Assembly: GCA_038533155.1 (NCBI GenBank)
Contig: JBCAZH010000002.1
Location: 1-64,000, forward strand
Direction of reading: 5' to 3'
DNA from: CALBPI01 sp038533155
GTDB lineage: Bacteria > Pseudomonadota > Gammaproteobacteria > Steroidobacterales > Woeseiaceae
Length of the DNA: 64,000 nucleotides
Positions 7,960 through 17,087 of the stretch are shown here, one piece after another. Each line of letters starts with the position of its first letter. Within the stretch, counting starts at the first letter, position 1. A program made the translations under genes and the position numbers. Below the pieces are notes generated by a model that ran no database searches, was not told the DNA's origin, and worked only from the letters and a program-made list of their open reading frames with translations.

Positions 7960-9465
7960 ATGGTTACCACCCTGGGTCAGGCTTTTCGCGCCAATTTTTT
8001 GGGTAACACACCCACTTGGTACAAGACCACGATTATCGGATTTTTGGTTCTCAATCCGATCTTACTCGTCGTCGCAGGCCCATTTGTAACGGGCTGGGCG
8101 CTCATTCTTGAATTCATTTTTACGCTGGCAATGGCGCTGAAGTGCTATCCGCTGCAGCCCGGAGGGCTGCTGGCTATCGAGGCGTTGATCATCGGATTGG
8201 CGACGCCTTATACGGTGCTGCATGAGATCGAGAAGAATCTGGAAGTGATCCTGTTGCTGATGTTCATGGTCGCAGGCGTTTACTTCCTGAAAAACATGCT
8301 GCTGTTTGTTTTTACAAAAATTCTCTTGAGGGTTCGGTCTAAAGCTTTGCTCTCGCTGCTGTTCAGTGCGATGGCCGCGGTCTTGAGCGCGTTTTTGGAC
8401 GCGTTGACTGTTACTGCAGTGATCATCGCGGTCGCAGTGGGTTTCTATGGGGTGTATCACAAGTGCGTGAGTAACCCGAAAATGGACGATCACATCTACG
8501 ACCGAAACGATGATGGCAGCGTGGCGGACGAACGACGCGCCGACCTTGAGCAGTTTCGCAGTTTCCTCCGCAGCTTGATGATGCACGGTGCGGTAGGAAC
8601 GGCTTTGGGTGGCGTGACCACGTTGGTCGGGGAGCCACAAAACCTATTGCTGGCGGAGAAGGCCGGCTGGGGATTCGCGGAATTTTTCATCCGCGTGGCG
8701 CCGGTGTCGATGCCGGTGTTGGTGGTGGGTCTTATTACCTGTCTGTTACTTGAGAAACTCCGGTGGTTTAGCTACGGCGCGCAGCTTCCGCAAAGCGTGC
8801 GTGAGGTCCTCGAGGACTTTGATCGCGAGGAAACGGAAAAGCGGACGAAAAACGACATTGCGAAACTTATCGTGCAGGGGATTGTGGCGGTCTTGCTGGT
8901 CATCGCGCTGCTCACTCACGTGGCTACCCCGGGAATCATCGGTCTCGGCATTATTGTGCTGGCCACGGCGTTTAATGGTGTCATTGAAGAACATCAACTT
9001 GGCCATGCGTTCGAAGAGGCGCTGCCATTTACCGCGCTGCTCGTCGTGTTTTTCGCTGTCGTTGGCGTTATCGAAGAACAGCACCTGTTCTCGCCGATCA
9101 CCGACAGTCTATTGAACTACGAGGGCCGTGTTCAGGCGGTACTGTTCTACGTCGCCAATGGCGTGCTGTCGATGATCAGTGACAACGTATTCGTTGCGAC
9201 CGTTTATGTGGGTCAAGTCGAGGCTGCACTAAATGCGTCGATTATCGACCGAGCGCAGTTTGACTTGCTGATCGTTGCCATCAACACCGGCACGAACATC
9301 CCGAGCGTCGCAACACCGAACGGTCAGGCGGCATTTTTGTTCTTGTTGACGTCAGCACTCGCCCCGTTAATACGACTATCCTACGGGCGGATGGTTTACA
9401 TGGCATTGCCGTATACGATTACAATGAGCATCACCGGCTTCTTGGCGGTGATCTACCTACTATAA
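7960..9465 (+). CDS. nhaB: Na+/H+ antiporter NhaB
   Basis: A 501-residue polytopic membrane antiporter that expels Na+ in exchange for H+. It has about a dozen hydrophobic segments and the characteristic N-terminus LGQAFRANFLGNTPTWYK. Further NhaB-typical stretches are FLDALTVTAVIIAVAVGFYGVYHK, GGVTTLVGEPQNLL, SMISDNVFVATVY and INTGTNIPSVATPNGQAAFLF, each conserved in the family. A GGAAG ribosome site precedes the ATG. Presence fits a sodium-rich habitat. Confidence 0.93.
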   Translation: MVTTLGQAFRANFLGNTPTWYKTTIIGFLVLNPILLVVAGPFVTGWALILEFIFTLAMALKCYPLQPGGLLAIEALIIGLATPYTVLHEIEKNLEVILLLMFMVAGVYFLKNMLLFVFTKILLRVRSKALLSLLFSAMAAVLSAFLDALTVTAVIIAVAVGFYGVYHKCVSNPKMDDHIYDRNDDGSVADERRADLEQFRSFLRSLMMHGAVGTALGGVTTLVGEPQNLLLAEKAGWGFAEFFIRVAPVSMPVLVVGLITCLLLEKLRWFSYGAQLPQSVREVLEDFDREETEKRTKNDIAKLIVQGIVAVLLVIALLTHVATPGIIGLGIIVLATAFNGVIEEHQLGHAFEEALPFTALLVVFFAVVGVIEEQHLFSPITDSLLNYEGRVQAVLFYVANGVLSMISDNVFVATVYVGQVEAALNASIIDRAQFDLLIVAINTGTNIPSVATPNGQAAFLFLLTSALAPLIRLSYGRMVYMALPYTITMSITGFLAVIYLL

Positions 9466-9483
9466 ATCGTATCGGGGCAAACA

Positions 9484-10761
9484 ATGCGTCGTCTTGAAGA
9501 GGTCCGACTGGGGATCGTTGGTCTGGGTTATGTCGGGCTCCCACTCGCCGTGGAGTTCGGTAAGCAGTTTCCGACAGTCGGGTTCGACCTTAAGCCCGAA
9601 CGTGTCGAAGAGCTGCGTGAGGGTAACGACAGCACCCTGGAGGTGGAGCCAGAGTTGTTGGCAGCAGCCACCCATTTGACGTTTACCGATGATCCTCAAG
9701 AGATCGCGGACGCCAACGTCTACATCGTTACCGTCCCGACGCCCGTTGGCCGAAACAACCGTCCGATACTGGGGCCACTGCGTTCCGCGAGTCAGGCGCT
9801 CGGAAGTCTATTGAAGCCCGGCGATTTCGTGGTGTATGAGTCAACAGTGTATCCAGGCGCCACCGAAGAGTTCTGTGTGCCGTTCCTTGAGTCTGAGTCC
9901 GGACTGAAATTGAACGAGGATTTCTTCGTCGGATATAGTCCCGAGCGAATTAACCCAGGCGATAAGTCTCATCGACTACCGGATATTCTGAAGGTGACTT
10001 CGGGGTCGACCGATGAGGCAGCTGAGTTTGTCGATAACCTGTACTCGCAAATTATCTCTGCCGGAACCTATAGAGCCGCATCGATTAAGGTTGCGGAAGC
10101 CGCCAAAGTGATCGAGAACACGCAGAGGGATGTCAATATTGCGTTGGTGAACGAGCTGGCGATGATATTCGATCGGGTGGGTATCGATACTGAGGATGTT
10201 TTGAAGGCAGCCGGAACGAAGTGGAATTTCTTGCCATTCCGACCCGGAATGGTTGGTGGCCACTGCATTGGCGTTGATCCCTATTACCTCACCCACAAAG
10301 CGGTCGAACTTGGGTATCACCCGGAGATGATCCTGGCGGGGCGCCGAATCAACGACAATATGGCGCTGTATGTCGCTGGCAGAATCATCAAATTGATGAT
10401 CTCCCGAGAGATGCAGCCGAAAGGCGCGAGAGCACTCGTACTGGGATTGACCTTCAAAGAAGATTGCCCCGACGTTCGGAACACCAAAGTTGTCGATCTG
10501 ATCTCAGAACTCAAGAGTTTTGGTGTCGATATCGATGTTTGCGACCCGTGGGCCGATTCCGATGAGTCCAAAGCAGAGTATGGTCTCGATTTGATCGATA
10601 ATCCCGATCCGGGGAGCTACGACGCAGTCATCATCGCCGTCGCGCACCGGCAGTTTCGTGAGTGGGGCGCGGAGAAGATTCGCCAACTCTGCAAAAAGAG
10701 CGGTGTAATCTACGACATCAAGTACTTGCTGTCGGAGGACGCGAGCGACGAACGTCTTTAG
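9484..10761 (+). CDS. UDP-HexNAc 6-dehydrogenase (TviB/WbpO type)
   Basis: A 425-residue nucleotide-sugar dehydrogenase that oxidises C6 of a UDP-N-acetylhexosamine to the uronate with two NAD+. The N-terminal Rossmann motif is GIVGLGYVGLP (about 10-20). TVPTPV and YESTVYPG are family segments, and the catalytic Cys is in GGHCIGVDPYYL (about 261). The sequence resembles the TviB/WbpO branch (Vi antigen, O-antigen HexNAcA) more than UDP-glucose dehydrogenase. The downstream 4-epimerase would act on the product, so the pair probably makes a uronic-acid precursor for surface polysaccharide. Confidence 0.85.
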   Translation: MRRLEEVRLGIVGLGYVGLPLAVEFGKQFPTVGFDLKPERVEELREGNDSTLEVEPELLAAATHLTFTDDPQEIADANVYIVTVPTPVGRNNRPILGPLRSASQALGSLLKPGDFVVYESTVYPGATEEFCVPFLESESGLKLNEDFFVGYSPERINPGDKSHRLPDILKVTSGSTDEAAEFVDNLYSQIISAGTYRAASIKVAEAAKVIENTQRDVNIALVNELAMIFDRVGIDTEDVLKAAGTKWNFLPFRPGMVGGHCIGVDPYYLTHKAVELGYHPEMILAGRRINDNMALYVAGRIIKLMISREMQPKGARALVLGLTFKEDCPDVRNTKVVDLISELKSFGVDIDVCDPWADSDESKAEYGLDLIDNPDPGSYDAVIIAVAHRQFREWGAEKIRQLCKKSGVIYDIKYLLSEDASDERL

Positions 10762-10779
10762 TCCGGGGAGGGACTGACT

Positions 10780-11787
10780 TTGAAAGTACTCGTCACTGGG
10801 GCCGCCGGGTTCATCGGCTACTTTACTTCGCGTTATTTGTTGGATCGCGGTGACACTGTCATTGGTCTCGATTGCGTCAACGATTACTACGATCCAACCC
10901 TCAAAGAAGATCGACTGAGAATGCTACGTGAGTATTCCCGTTTTTCCTTTGAACGTGTCGCTCTGGAGGATCGTGCCGCGATCGAAGCGGTCTTCGAAAA
11001 ACATGATATCCAACGAGTCGTTCACTTAGCGGCTCAAGCGGGTGTTCGGTATTCGATTGAAAATCCGCACACCTACATCGACAGTAACATTGTCGGTACA
11101 TTGCATATTTTGGAAGGGTGCCGACACCATAAGATTGAGCACCTAGTCTATGCGTCTTCGAGCAGCGTCTATGGCGCGAATACGAACATGCCGTTCTCGA
11201 TTCACGACAACGTCGATCACCCGTTGGCTCTGTATGGTGCTACGAAGAAGGCCAATGAATTGATGGCGCACTCGTATTCCAATCTCTATGATCTGCCAAC
11301 GACCGGACTCCGGTTTTTTACCGTGTACGGCCCTTACGGTCGCCCAGATATGGCGCTGTTCTTGTTTACCAAGAACATTCTTGAGGGCAAGCAAATCAAC
11401 GTGTTCAACCATGGTCACCACCGTCGGGATTTCACCTACGTCGACGACATTGTCGAAGGGGTGGTGCGGACTTTGGATCATGTCGCAACGCCAAACGAGT
11501 CTTGGGACCCGATGCAACCGGATCCGGGGACTAGCCGAGTGCCCTACCGCATTTACAACATTGGCAATAACCAACCGGTCGAGCTGCTGCGGTATATCGA
11601 AGTGATCGAGTCGGCGGTTGGAAAGAAGGCCGATATGAATTTGCTGCCCTTGCAGCCCGGCGATGTTCCCGACACGTATGCCGATGTTGAAGACCTTATT
11701 GCTGATGTGGATTACAAACCGGCCACACCGATTGAAGTTGGCGTGAAGAACTTCGTCGATTGGTATCGGGAGTACTACAAAACATGA
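10780..11787 (+). CDS. UDP-uronate 4-epimerase-like NAD-dependent epimerase
   Basis: A 335-residue extended SDR. It has the NAD motif GAAGFIG near the N-terminus, a YGATKK catalytic pair (Tyr about 152, Lys about 156), and LRFFTVYGPYGRPDMALF plus HRRDFTYVDDIV, hallmarks of UDP-glucuronate 4-epimerases (Cap1J/LspL/WbnF type). The start is TTG at 10780, preceded by GGGGAGGGA, a strong ribosome site; no ATG fits the family N-terminus. The end overlaps pgi by 4 bases. Confidence 0.85.
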   Translation: MKVLVTGAAGFIGYFTSRYLLDRGDTVIGLDCVNDYYDPTLKEDRLRMLREYSRFSFERVALEDRAAIEAVFEKHDIQRVVHLAAQAGVRYSIENPHTYIDSNIVGTLHILEGCRHHKIEHLVYASSSSVYGANTNMPFSIHDNVDHPLALYGATKKANELMAHSYSNLYDLPTTGLRFFTVYGPYGRPDMALFLFTKNILEGKQINVFNHGHHRRDFTYVDDIVEGVVRTLDHVATPNESWDPMQPDPGTSRVPYRIYNIGNNQPVELLRYIEVIESAVGKKADMNLLPLQPGDVPDTYADVEDLIADVDYKPATPIEVGVKNFVDWYREYYKT

Positions 11788-13442
11788 CCTCTCAACCAGC
11801 CTTGAGCGCGAGGTATCCGCTCGATCTACCTGCTTGGTCGCAGTTGACTTCGGAAGCGAAGAAAATGCGTCAGTTGGATATTGCGAGTCTGGTCAAATCC
11901 GATCGGCAGCGATATGAACGTTGCACCGCGCGAGCTGCGGATATCGTCCTTGATTTTTCTCGTCAGCGTCTTCGTGCCGGAACTCTGCGAAGTTTGGTGT
12001 CCCTCGCAAAGCAAGCAAAAGTCGAGCCGATTCGCGATGCTATGTTTGCCGGACAAACGATCAACAACACGGAAGATCGTGCGGTGCTGCACACGTTATT
12101 GCGGGCAGGCCGTGTCGGGCGAGATCACCCGTTAGCCGATCAGGCGCGAGGCGTTCAGTCGGTGCTTCGCGGCATGCTCAAGTTCGTCGATTCGGTGATC
12201 GCTGGCGAACATACTGGTGTCTCTGGGCGGGCATTCACCGACGTCATCAACATCGGTATCGGGGGGTCGGATCTCGGAATAGATATGGCTGGTACGGCGT
12301 TGGCGCACGTCGGGAGCGGACTGAATCTGCACTGCGTTTCCAACGTCGATGGCACACAACTGGCGGATCTGACGAAGACACTGGATCCGAGCAGAACGCT
12401 GATCGTGGTTTGTTCAAAAACGTTTACGACGCTTGAGACAATGACCAATGCCCAGGCAGCACGGGATTGGGTCAGTCAGTCTTTGGGGGAGTGCGCCGTC
12501 GCTGATCATTTTGCCGCGGCCTCGACCAACCACGCTGCGATGGATGCCTTCGGAATCAAATCCGACCGACGCTTCGGTTTCTGGGATTGGGTTGGTGGAC
12601 GTTACTCATTGTGGTCGGCAGTTGGCCTGTCTATCGCGTTGGCGGTTGGGAGTGCGACGTTCCGCGAGCTACTCAAGGGCGCGCGGGTCATGGACCGGCA
12701 CTTTCAGTCGGCACCCTTAGCCGAGAATGTACCGGTACTGATGGCGCTGGTCGCAGTATGGAACAGTCACTTTCTCGGTGCCGAGACCCATGCGATCTTG
12801 CCGTATGATCATCGGCTTGCGCGTTTCCCTGCGTATCTTCAGCAACTGCAGATGGAAAGCAACGGCAAATCAGTGCGACGCGATGGCCGACCTGTCAGAA
12901 CCGGTACCGGCGCCGTGATTTGGGGAGAGCCAGGATCGAACGCGCAACATTCGTTCTATCAGTTGCTTCATCAGGGGACTCGTATTTGCCCCGCAGACTT
13001 TATTCTGCCGGCGCGCTCGTCCGGCGCGTCGCAAGTGCAACAGGATCTTGCGATAGCCAATTGCGTCGCCCAAGCGGATGCGTTGGCGTTCGGCTACAGC
13101 GAGGCTCAGGCTTATGCTGAGTTGATCGCCCGCGGGATGAGTCGACAAGAAGCGAGCGAATTGAGTCGGCATAAGGTGCACGGCGGGAATCGGCCGAGCA
13201 GTCTCTTGCTCTTTAAGCAGTTAAACGCGCATACCTTGGGCCAGTTGATCGCGTTGTACGAGCACAAGGTATTTGTTGAGGGTGTAATATTTGGCATCAA
13301 CAGTTTCGATCAATGGGGTGTCGAACTGGGCAAAAAAATGGCGAGCTCTCTTGCGCCAGGTGTGGCGGACGCGTCTGCTGCAGGCGATGCGTCGGTCGTC
13401 GCTCGAGGCGCATTGGCGACGTTGCGCAAATGGCGTGCGTAG
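11784..13442 (+). CDS. pgi: Glucose-6-phosphate isomerase
   Basis: A 552-residue phosphoglucose isomerase that interconverts glucose-6-P and fructose-6-P. Both family signatures are present: HRLARFPAYLQQLQMESNGK and the C-terminal HKVHGGNRPSSLLLF, with IGIGGSDLG and CSKTFTTLET in the sugar-isomerase domains. I start it at ATG 11784, which overlaps the epimerase stop (ATGA). It links central metabolism to the nucleotide-sugar genes before it and is presumably co-transcribed with them. Confidence 0.95.
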   Translation: MTSQPALSARYPLDLPAWSQLTSEAKKMRQLDIASLVKSDRQRYERCTARAADIVLDFSRQRLRAGTLRSLVSLAKQAKVEPIRDAMFAGQTINNTEDRAVLHTLLRAGRVGRDHPLADQARGVQSVLRGMLKFVDSVIAGEHTGVSGRAFTDVINIGIGGSDLGIDMAGTALAHVGSGLNLHCVSNVDGTQLADLTKTLDPSRTLIVVCSKTFTTLETMTNAQAARDWVSQSLGECAVADHFAAASTNHAAMDAFGIKSDRRFGFWDWVGGRYSLWSAVGLSIALAVGSATFRELLKGARVMDRHFQSAPLAENVPVLMALVAVWNSHFLGAETHAILPYDHRLARFPAYLQQLQMESNGKSVRRDGRPVRTGTGAVIWGEPGSNAQHSFYQLLHQGTRICPADFILPARSSGASQVQQDLAIANCVAQADALAFGYSEAQAYAELIARGMSRQEASELSRHKVHGGNRPSSLLLFKQLNAHTLGQLIALYEHKVFVEGVIFGINSFDQWGVELGKKMASSLAPGVADASAAGDASVVARGALATLRKWRA

Positions 13443-13512
13443 CCACGGTGTGCGCGGCTGAATTCAAGCAGTAGCACGCTCGATCGGCGGAACGAGACAG
13501 ACGGGGAAAGCT

Positions 13513-14586
13513 GTGAGTCGGCAAGAACAAAATAGCGGGACGCGACCAGTCCGCGAAGCACATCGTATCGACGAGTCGCGGTTGCAGGAGTATCTCGGGG
13601 ATAGCATCCGCGGCTTCGAAGGGCCGATGACGGTCTCGCAGTTCAAGGGCGGGCAATCCAATCCGACCTATAAAATCGAGACGCCCTCGCACGCTTACGT
13701 TTTGCGTCGGAAGCCGCCGGGGAAGTTGCTGCCGTCGGCACATGCGGTAGACAGAGAGTATCGAGTCATCAAGGCGCTACACGATGTCGATTTTCCGGTC
13801 GCAAGGCCTTACCTGCTGTGTGAGGACCCGGAAGTCATCGGCACGATGTTCTACGTGATGGACTGTGTTGACGGTCCAATCTATTGGGAACCGAATCTAC
13901 CGCAGCTAGACAAGGCGGGGCGGGGCGAGGTCTACGATTCCATGAATCGAACGATCGCGAAGCTACATAGCCTCGATTTTCGTGCGCTGGGTCTGGAAGA
14001 CTATGGCAAGGCCGGCAACTATTTTGAGCGCCAAATTTCACGCTGGTCGAAGCAGTACATCGCGTCCGAGACGGAAACCATCGAGCCGATGAACAAGCTG
14101 ATTGATTGGTTAGGTGCCAATGTGCCGGAGGACCAATCGGAGAGCATCGTCCATGGCGATTATCGACTGGACAATATGGTGTTCCATTCGGCTGAGCATC
14201 GCGTAGCTGCAGTTCTCGATTGGGAGCTATCCACCATTGGTCATCCGTTGGCCGACTTCACCTACCACTTGATGGTGTGGCAAATGCCGGACATTGGTAT
14301 TGGTTCCAGCGGACTGGTCGGACGGGATGTCGAGTCGTTGGGTATACCGAGCGAGCGCGCCTACGTCGACGCGTATTGCGAGCGTACGGGCCGTGACGGG
14401 ATCTCCAATCGCGATTTCTATTCGGCATTCAATTTCTTCCGAATTGCCGCAATCTTGCAGGGGATCGCCGGTCGTGTGCGTGATGGGACCGCGGCCAGTG
14501 CCCATGCCGCGAGCGCAATTGCGGGGGTTAGACCGTTGGCGGAAACCGGTTGGCGGTTTGCACAAGAAGCTGGCGCAACAGGCTAG
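13513..14586 (+). CDS. Phosphotransferase family protein (ACAD10/APH fold)
   Basis: A 357-residue kinase-like protein of the aminoglycoside-phosphotransferase fold, the branch found with acyl-CoA dehydrogenases in bacteria and fused to one in ACAD10/11. A nucleotide-binding segment (YVLRRKPPGKLLPSAH) is followed by the catalytic loop HGDYRLDN (about 214-221) and the metal-binding VLDWELSTIGHPLAD. Related proteins act on 4-hydroxyacyl-CoA intermediates, but the substrate here is unknown; resistance is unlikely. Start is GTG 13513 after GGGGAAAG. The MaoC hydratase follows within 3 bases, supporting a lipid role. Confidence 0.82.
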   Translation: MSRQEQNSGTRPVREAHRIDESRLQEYLGDSIRGFEGPMTVSQFKGGQSNPTYKIETPSHAYVLRRKPPGKLLPSAHAVDREYRVIKALHDVDFPVARPYLLCEDPEVIGTMFYVMDCVDGPIYWEPNLPQLDKAGRGEVYDSMNRTIAKLHSLDFRALGLEDYGKAGNYFERQISRWSKQYIASETETIEPMNKLIDWLGANVPEDQSESIVHGDYRLDNMVFHSAEHRVAAVLDWELSTIGHPLADFTYHLMVWQMPDIGIGSSGLVGRDVESLGIPSERAYVDAYCERTGRDGISNRDFYSAFNFFRIAAILQGIAGRVRDGTAASAHAASAIAGVRPLAETGWRFAQEAGATG

Positions 14587-14588
14587 CT

Positions 14589-15443
14589 GTGCCGCTCGAC
14601 GCTGACAGACTGAATTCACTGGCCAGAAAAGACCTGCCGTTTAGCTGGCGCGCGGAACAGTCTGGTTGGTATGCGTTGAGCGTGGGTTTCGGTCGTAGTC
14701 CAGACAACGCAGCCGAGCTTGAATATTTGCTGGCGGGTGCTTCCCAACGCGCCTTGCCCAGCATGGCTACCGTAATGGCGGTCAACGTGTTTGAGCAGGA
14801 CTATGGTTGGCAGTACGAACAGATGTTGCATGCCGAGCAGTTTTTGCGACTGCATCGACCGCTGCGGGCATCCGAGGATTTGCTTGCGGATTTCGCTATC
14901 GACCGCGTGCATGATAAAGGCGTCAATCGGGCGGCGGTTTTGGTGACACGCACCGATGTTAGAAGGGCATCGGATGGTTCGCCGTTGTTCACGCTAGGCT
15001 CGACGCTGTTCGCGCGTGGAGACGGCGGATTTGATGGGCCGAAGGACCCATTGCCGGAGCCGCACGCGATTCCGGACCGATCGCCAGATTTGACGCATCG
15101 ATCGCCAACCCGCCCAGAGCAGGCGCTGTTGTTTCGAATCAATGGTGACCACAATCCGCTGCATGTGCGGACAGATGCTGCTCGTGTGGCGGGTTTCGCG
15201 CGACCGATTCTGCACGGGCTGTGCACCTACGGATTCGCATGTCGCGCTATCCTTGAAACGATTTGCGAGTTCGATCACACGCTGATCGGCGAGTTCAATG
15301 CGCGTTTCAGTGGTCCGGTTTACCCCGGTGAGTTGATAACGACACTGATGTGGCAGGAAGGCGAGGAGGTGTCGTTTCAGTGCCGAGTCGACGCACGAGA
15401 TGCGGTCGTACTCGACAACGGATTCTGCCGATTGGTGGTCTGA
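14589..15443 (+). CDS. MaoC-type (R)-specific enoyl-CoA hydratase
   Basis: A 284-residue double hot-dog protein like peroxisomal hydratase 2. It adds water to trans-2-enoyl-CoA to give (R)-3-hydroxyacyl-CoA. The C-terminal domain carries the hydratase-2 motif GDHNPLHVRTDAA (Asp about 187, His about 192) and ARPILHGLCTYG. The N-terminal domain is the inactive hot-dog half. The start is GTG 14589, three bases after the phosphotransferase stop; the frame is open further upstream inside that gene, without a matching N-terminus. Confidence 0.82.
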   Translation: MPLDADRLNSLARKDLPFSWRAEQSGWYALSVGFGRSPDNAAELEYLLAGASQRALPSMATVMAVNVFEQDYGWQYEQMLHAEQFLRLHRPLRASEDLLADFAIDRVHDKGVNRAAVLVTRTDVRRASDGSPLFTLGSTLFARGDGGFDGPKDPLPEPHAIPDRSPDLTHRSPTRPEQALLFRINGDHNPLHVRTDAARVAGFARPILHGLCTYGFACRAILETICEFDHTLIGEFNARFSGPVYPGELITTLMWQEGEEVSFQCRVDARDAVVLDNGFCRLVV

Positions 15444-15452
15444 ATCTGTCGG

Positions 15453-16193
15453 TTAGTCTCGCGCGCGAGACAGCCGTTGTGCGTTGATCTCGTAGCGCAA
15501 CGTCATACCGTCGGCGACACGCACTGCACCGCCTGCCGCGGAAAACGGTGTGAGTCCTAGTTGTTCATGAGTCACGGTGAACTCGCCGCTGACTGACAGC
15601 TGATTGTCATCTTGCTGGAAAACGATCGGCATGCGCAACGCCAACGTCTTTCCGGCGATCGACACATCGCAGAGAGCGGTAGTTGGGTCGGATTCTAGAT
15701 CGAGCGCGCCGCAGGTGGCGCGAACGAATGAATGGCTGGATTCGTTCAGCAGTGCTTCGCCGAGCATGTTACTGCGGGTCGCGATGCGGTCTTTTTCTGG
15801 AACTGGCGCGGAGAATTCCTCACCTTCTTTAGATCTTGCTGCTTCGTCGTCGACAACCAGTGAATCCACGGGGAGCACCACTCGGGCGAGCGTTTGCTCA
15901 AGTTCGGGCGCTACCCAGACAGTGCCGGTGAGACCGGAGCTTGTGATCACATGATTGTGTCCCAGTCGGGCCATGGGACCGGAGCGGAAGGTGAGCACGG
16001 TGATGCGGCTGTTGGCCGGCACGATGGCGAAACGCTCACTCCCCTCCGCAGGGCCGAGCTCAACAACCACTTTTTCCTCGCCAGAGCCCGACTCAATCAC
16101 CGGCGCTGTGGACTGCGTGACCGGCGCGCAACCGGCCAGAGCAACGATCAACAGTGAGGCTAACAGTGTCACTCTACCCATGCGGTTTGGCAC
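15453..16193 (-). CDS. YceI-domain lipoprotein
   Basis: A 246-residue secreted protein with a lipoprotein signal (lipobox LAGC, Cys about 22). The mature part fits the YceI lipocalin-like fold: SRITVLTFRSGPMARLGHNHVI, an LPVDSLVVDD strand, and a C-terminal GEFTVTHEQLGLTPFSAAGG. YceI domains bind long isoprenoid or fatty ligands; the ligand is not evident here. The gene converges on the MaoC gene and is divergent from the crotonase at 16257. Its last codons lie in a perfect 16-base palindrome (15456-15471). Confidence 0.8.
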   Translation of the reverse strand: MPNRMGRVTLLASLLIVALAGCAPVTQSTAPVIESGSGEEKVVVELGPAEGSERFAIVPANSRITVLTFRSGPMARLGHNHVITSSGLTGTVWVAPELEQTLARVVLPVDSLVVDDEAARSKEGEEFSAPVPEKDRIATRSNMLGEALLNESSHSFVRATCGALDLESDPTTALCDVSIAGKTLALRMPIVFQQDDNQLSVSGEFTVTHEQLGLTPFSAAGGAVRVADGMTLRYEINAQRLSRARD

Positions 16194-16199
16194 CTTTCA

Positions 16200-16228
16200 C
16201 TTAGATTCCCGTCCCATGCCGCTATAAT
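16200..16228 (+). promoter_or_regulatory. Candidate sigma-70 promoter for the crotonase at 16257
   Basis: A perfect -10 TATAAT (16223-16228) lies 28 bases before the ATG. The hexamer 17 bases upstream, CTTAGA (16200-16205), is a weak -35. A GGAGA ribosome site follows at about 16245. Confidence 0.55.
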
Positions 16229-16256
16229 ACCCGCGCATAAGTCCAGGAGACACCAA

Positions 16257-17087
16257 ATGAGTGATCGAGTACTTGTCGAAGTGGCTGACCATGTCGCGAC
16301 AGTCACACTAAATCGACCCGAGAAACTGAATGCACTGGATCCTGAGATGTTTGATGCGATCAGTGATACAGGCAACGCTCTGGCAGCGCGCACCGACGTG
16401 CGGGCGATCATCTTGCGAGGTGCAGGCGGCAACTTCAGCGCCGGTCTCGACGTTTCAGGTATGGGCGCGAATGCGCTGAGTGACTTCCCCACTCAGGCGT
16501 TCCAAGGTCTACATGGCACGCCTGCGAATCGTTTTCAGCACCCCGTATGGGTTTGGCATTCCATGCCAACTCCCGTTATCGCAGTAATCGAGGGAATCTG
16601 TTTTGGTGGCGGGTTTCAAATCGCATCAGGTGCAGATCTTCGAATCGGAGCACCCGATGCGCGGTTGTCGATTATGGAAAGCAAGTGGGGGCTTGTGCCT
16701 GACATGGGAATGACCGCCGTGCTTCGCGGCGTCGTCCGTAGAGACGTTCTAAAGCAGCTCAGCTGGACGTCAGAAATTGTCGTCGCAGATCAAGCACGCG
16801 AGCTGGGGTTGTTGACGGACGTTACCGGTGATCCTCTGGCGCGTGCGCATGAACTCGCGACCGCTATCGCTGCGCGATCTCCGGATGCAGTTCGGGCGAT
16901 TAAGGGGCTACTGGACGCGGCGCCAGACGCGTCGCCGGAAGAAGCGCTCAAGCTTGAGGCGCAGATGCAATGGGCGATGTTGAAGTCCGCCAATCAAAAA
17001 GAGGCGGTGATGGCCAACCTGCAAAAACGTGCGCCGGAATTCAGCGATCCTGAGTTTTCGATGGCGACGTTGACCGACGCGGTTTGA
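16257..17087 (+). CDS. Crotonase / enoyl-CoA hydratase family protein
   Basis: A 276-residue crotonase-fold enzyme. It has the opening TLNRPEKLNALDPEM, the oxyanion-hole segments GGNFSAGLDVSGMG and ICFGGGFQIASGADLRI, and MESKWGLVPDMGMT, where the family places a catalytic acidic residue. Exact reaction (hydration, isomerisation or hydrolysis) is not predictable. It has its own TATAAT promoter. Its 3' end overlaps the convergent MipA-family gene by 47 bases. Confidence 0.85.
   Translation: MSDRVLVEVADHVATVTLNRPEKLNALDPEMFDAISDTGNALAARTDVRAIILRGAGGNFSAGLDVSGMGANALSDFPTQAFQGLHGTPANRFQHPVWVWHSMPTPVIAVIEGICFGGGFQIASGADLRIGAPDARLSIMESKWGLVPDMGMTAVLRGVVRRDVLKQLSWTSEIVVADQARELGLLTDVTGDPLARAHELATAIAARSPDAVRAIKGLLDAAPDASPEEALKLEAQMQWAMLKSANQKEAVMANLQKRAPEFSDPEFSMATLTDAV

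Noticed and set aside
13513..14586. Aminoglycoside resistance kinase
   Set aside because: The fold is shared, but sequence and the neighbouring MaoC hydratase place it with ACAD10-type lipid-associated kinases.
15456..15471. 16-base perfect palindrome GTCTCGCGCGCGAGAC at the end of the YceI gene, as a terminator or operator
   Set aside because: It encodes the last residues of YceI, has no loop or T-run, and could arise from the Arg/Ala codons; kept only as a note.
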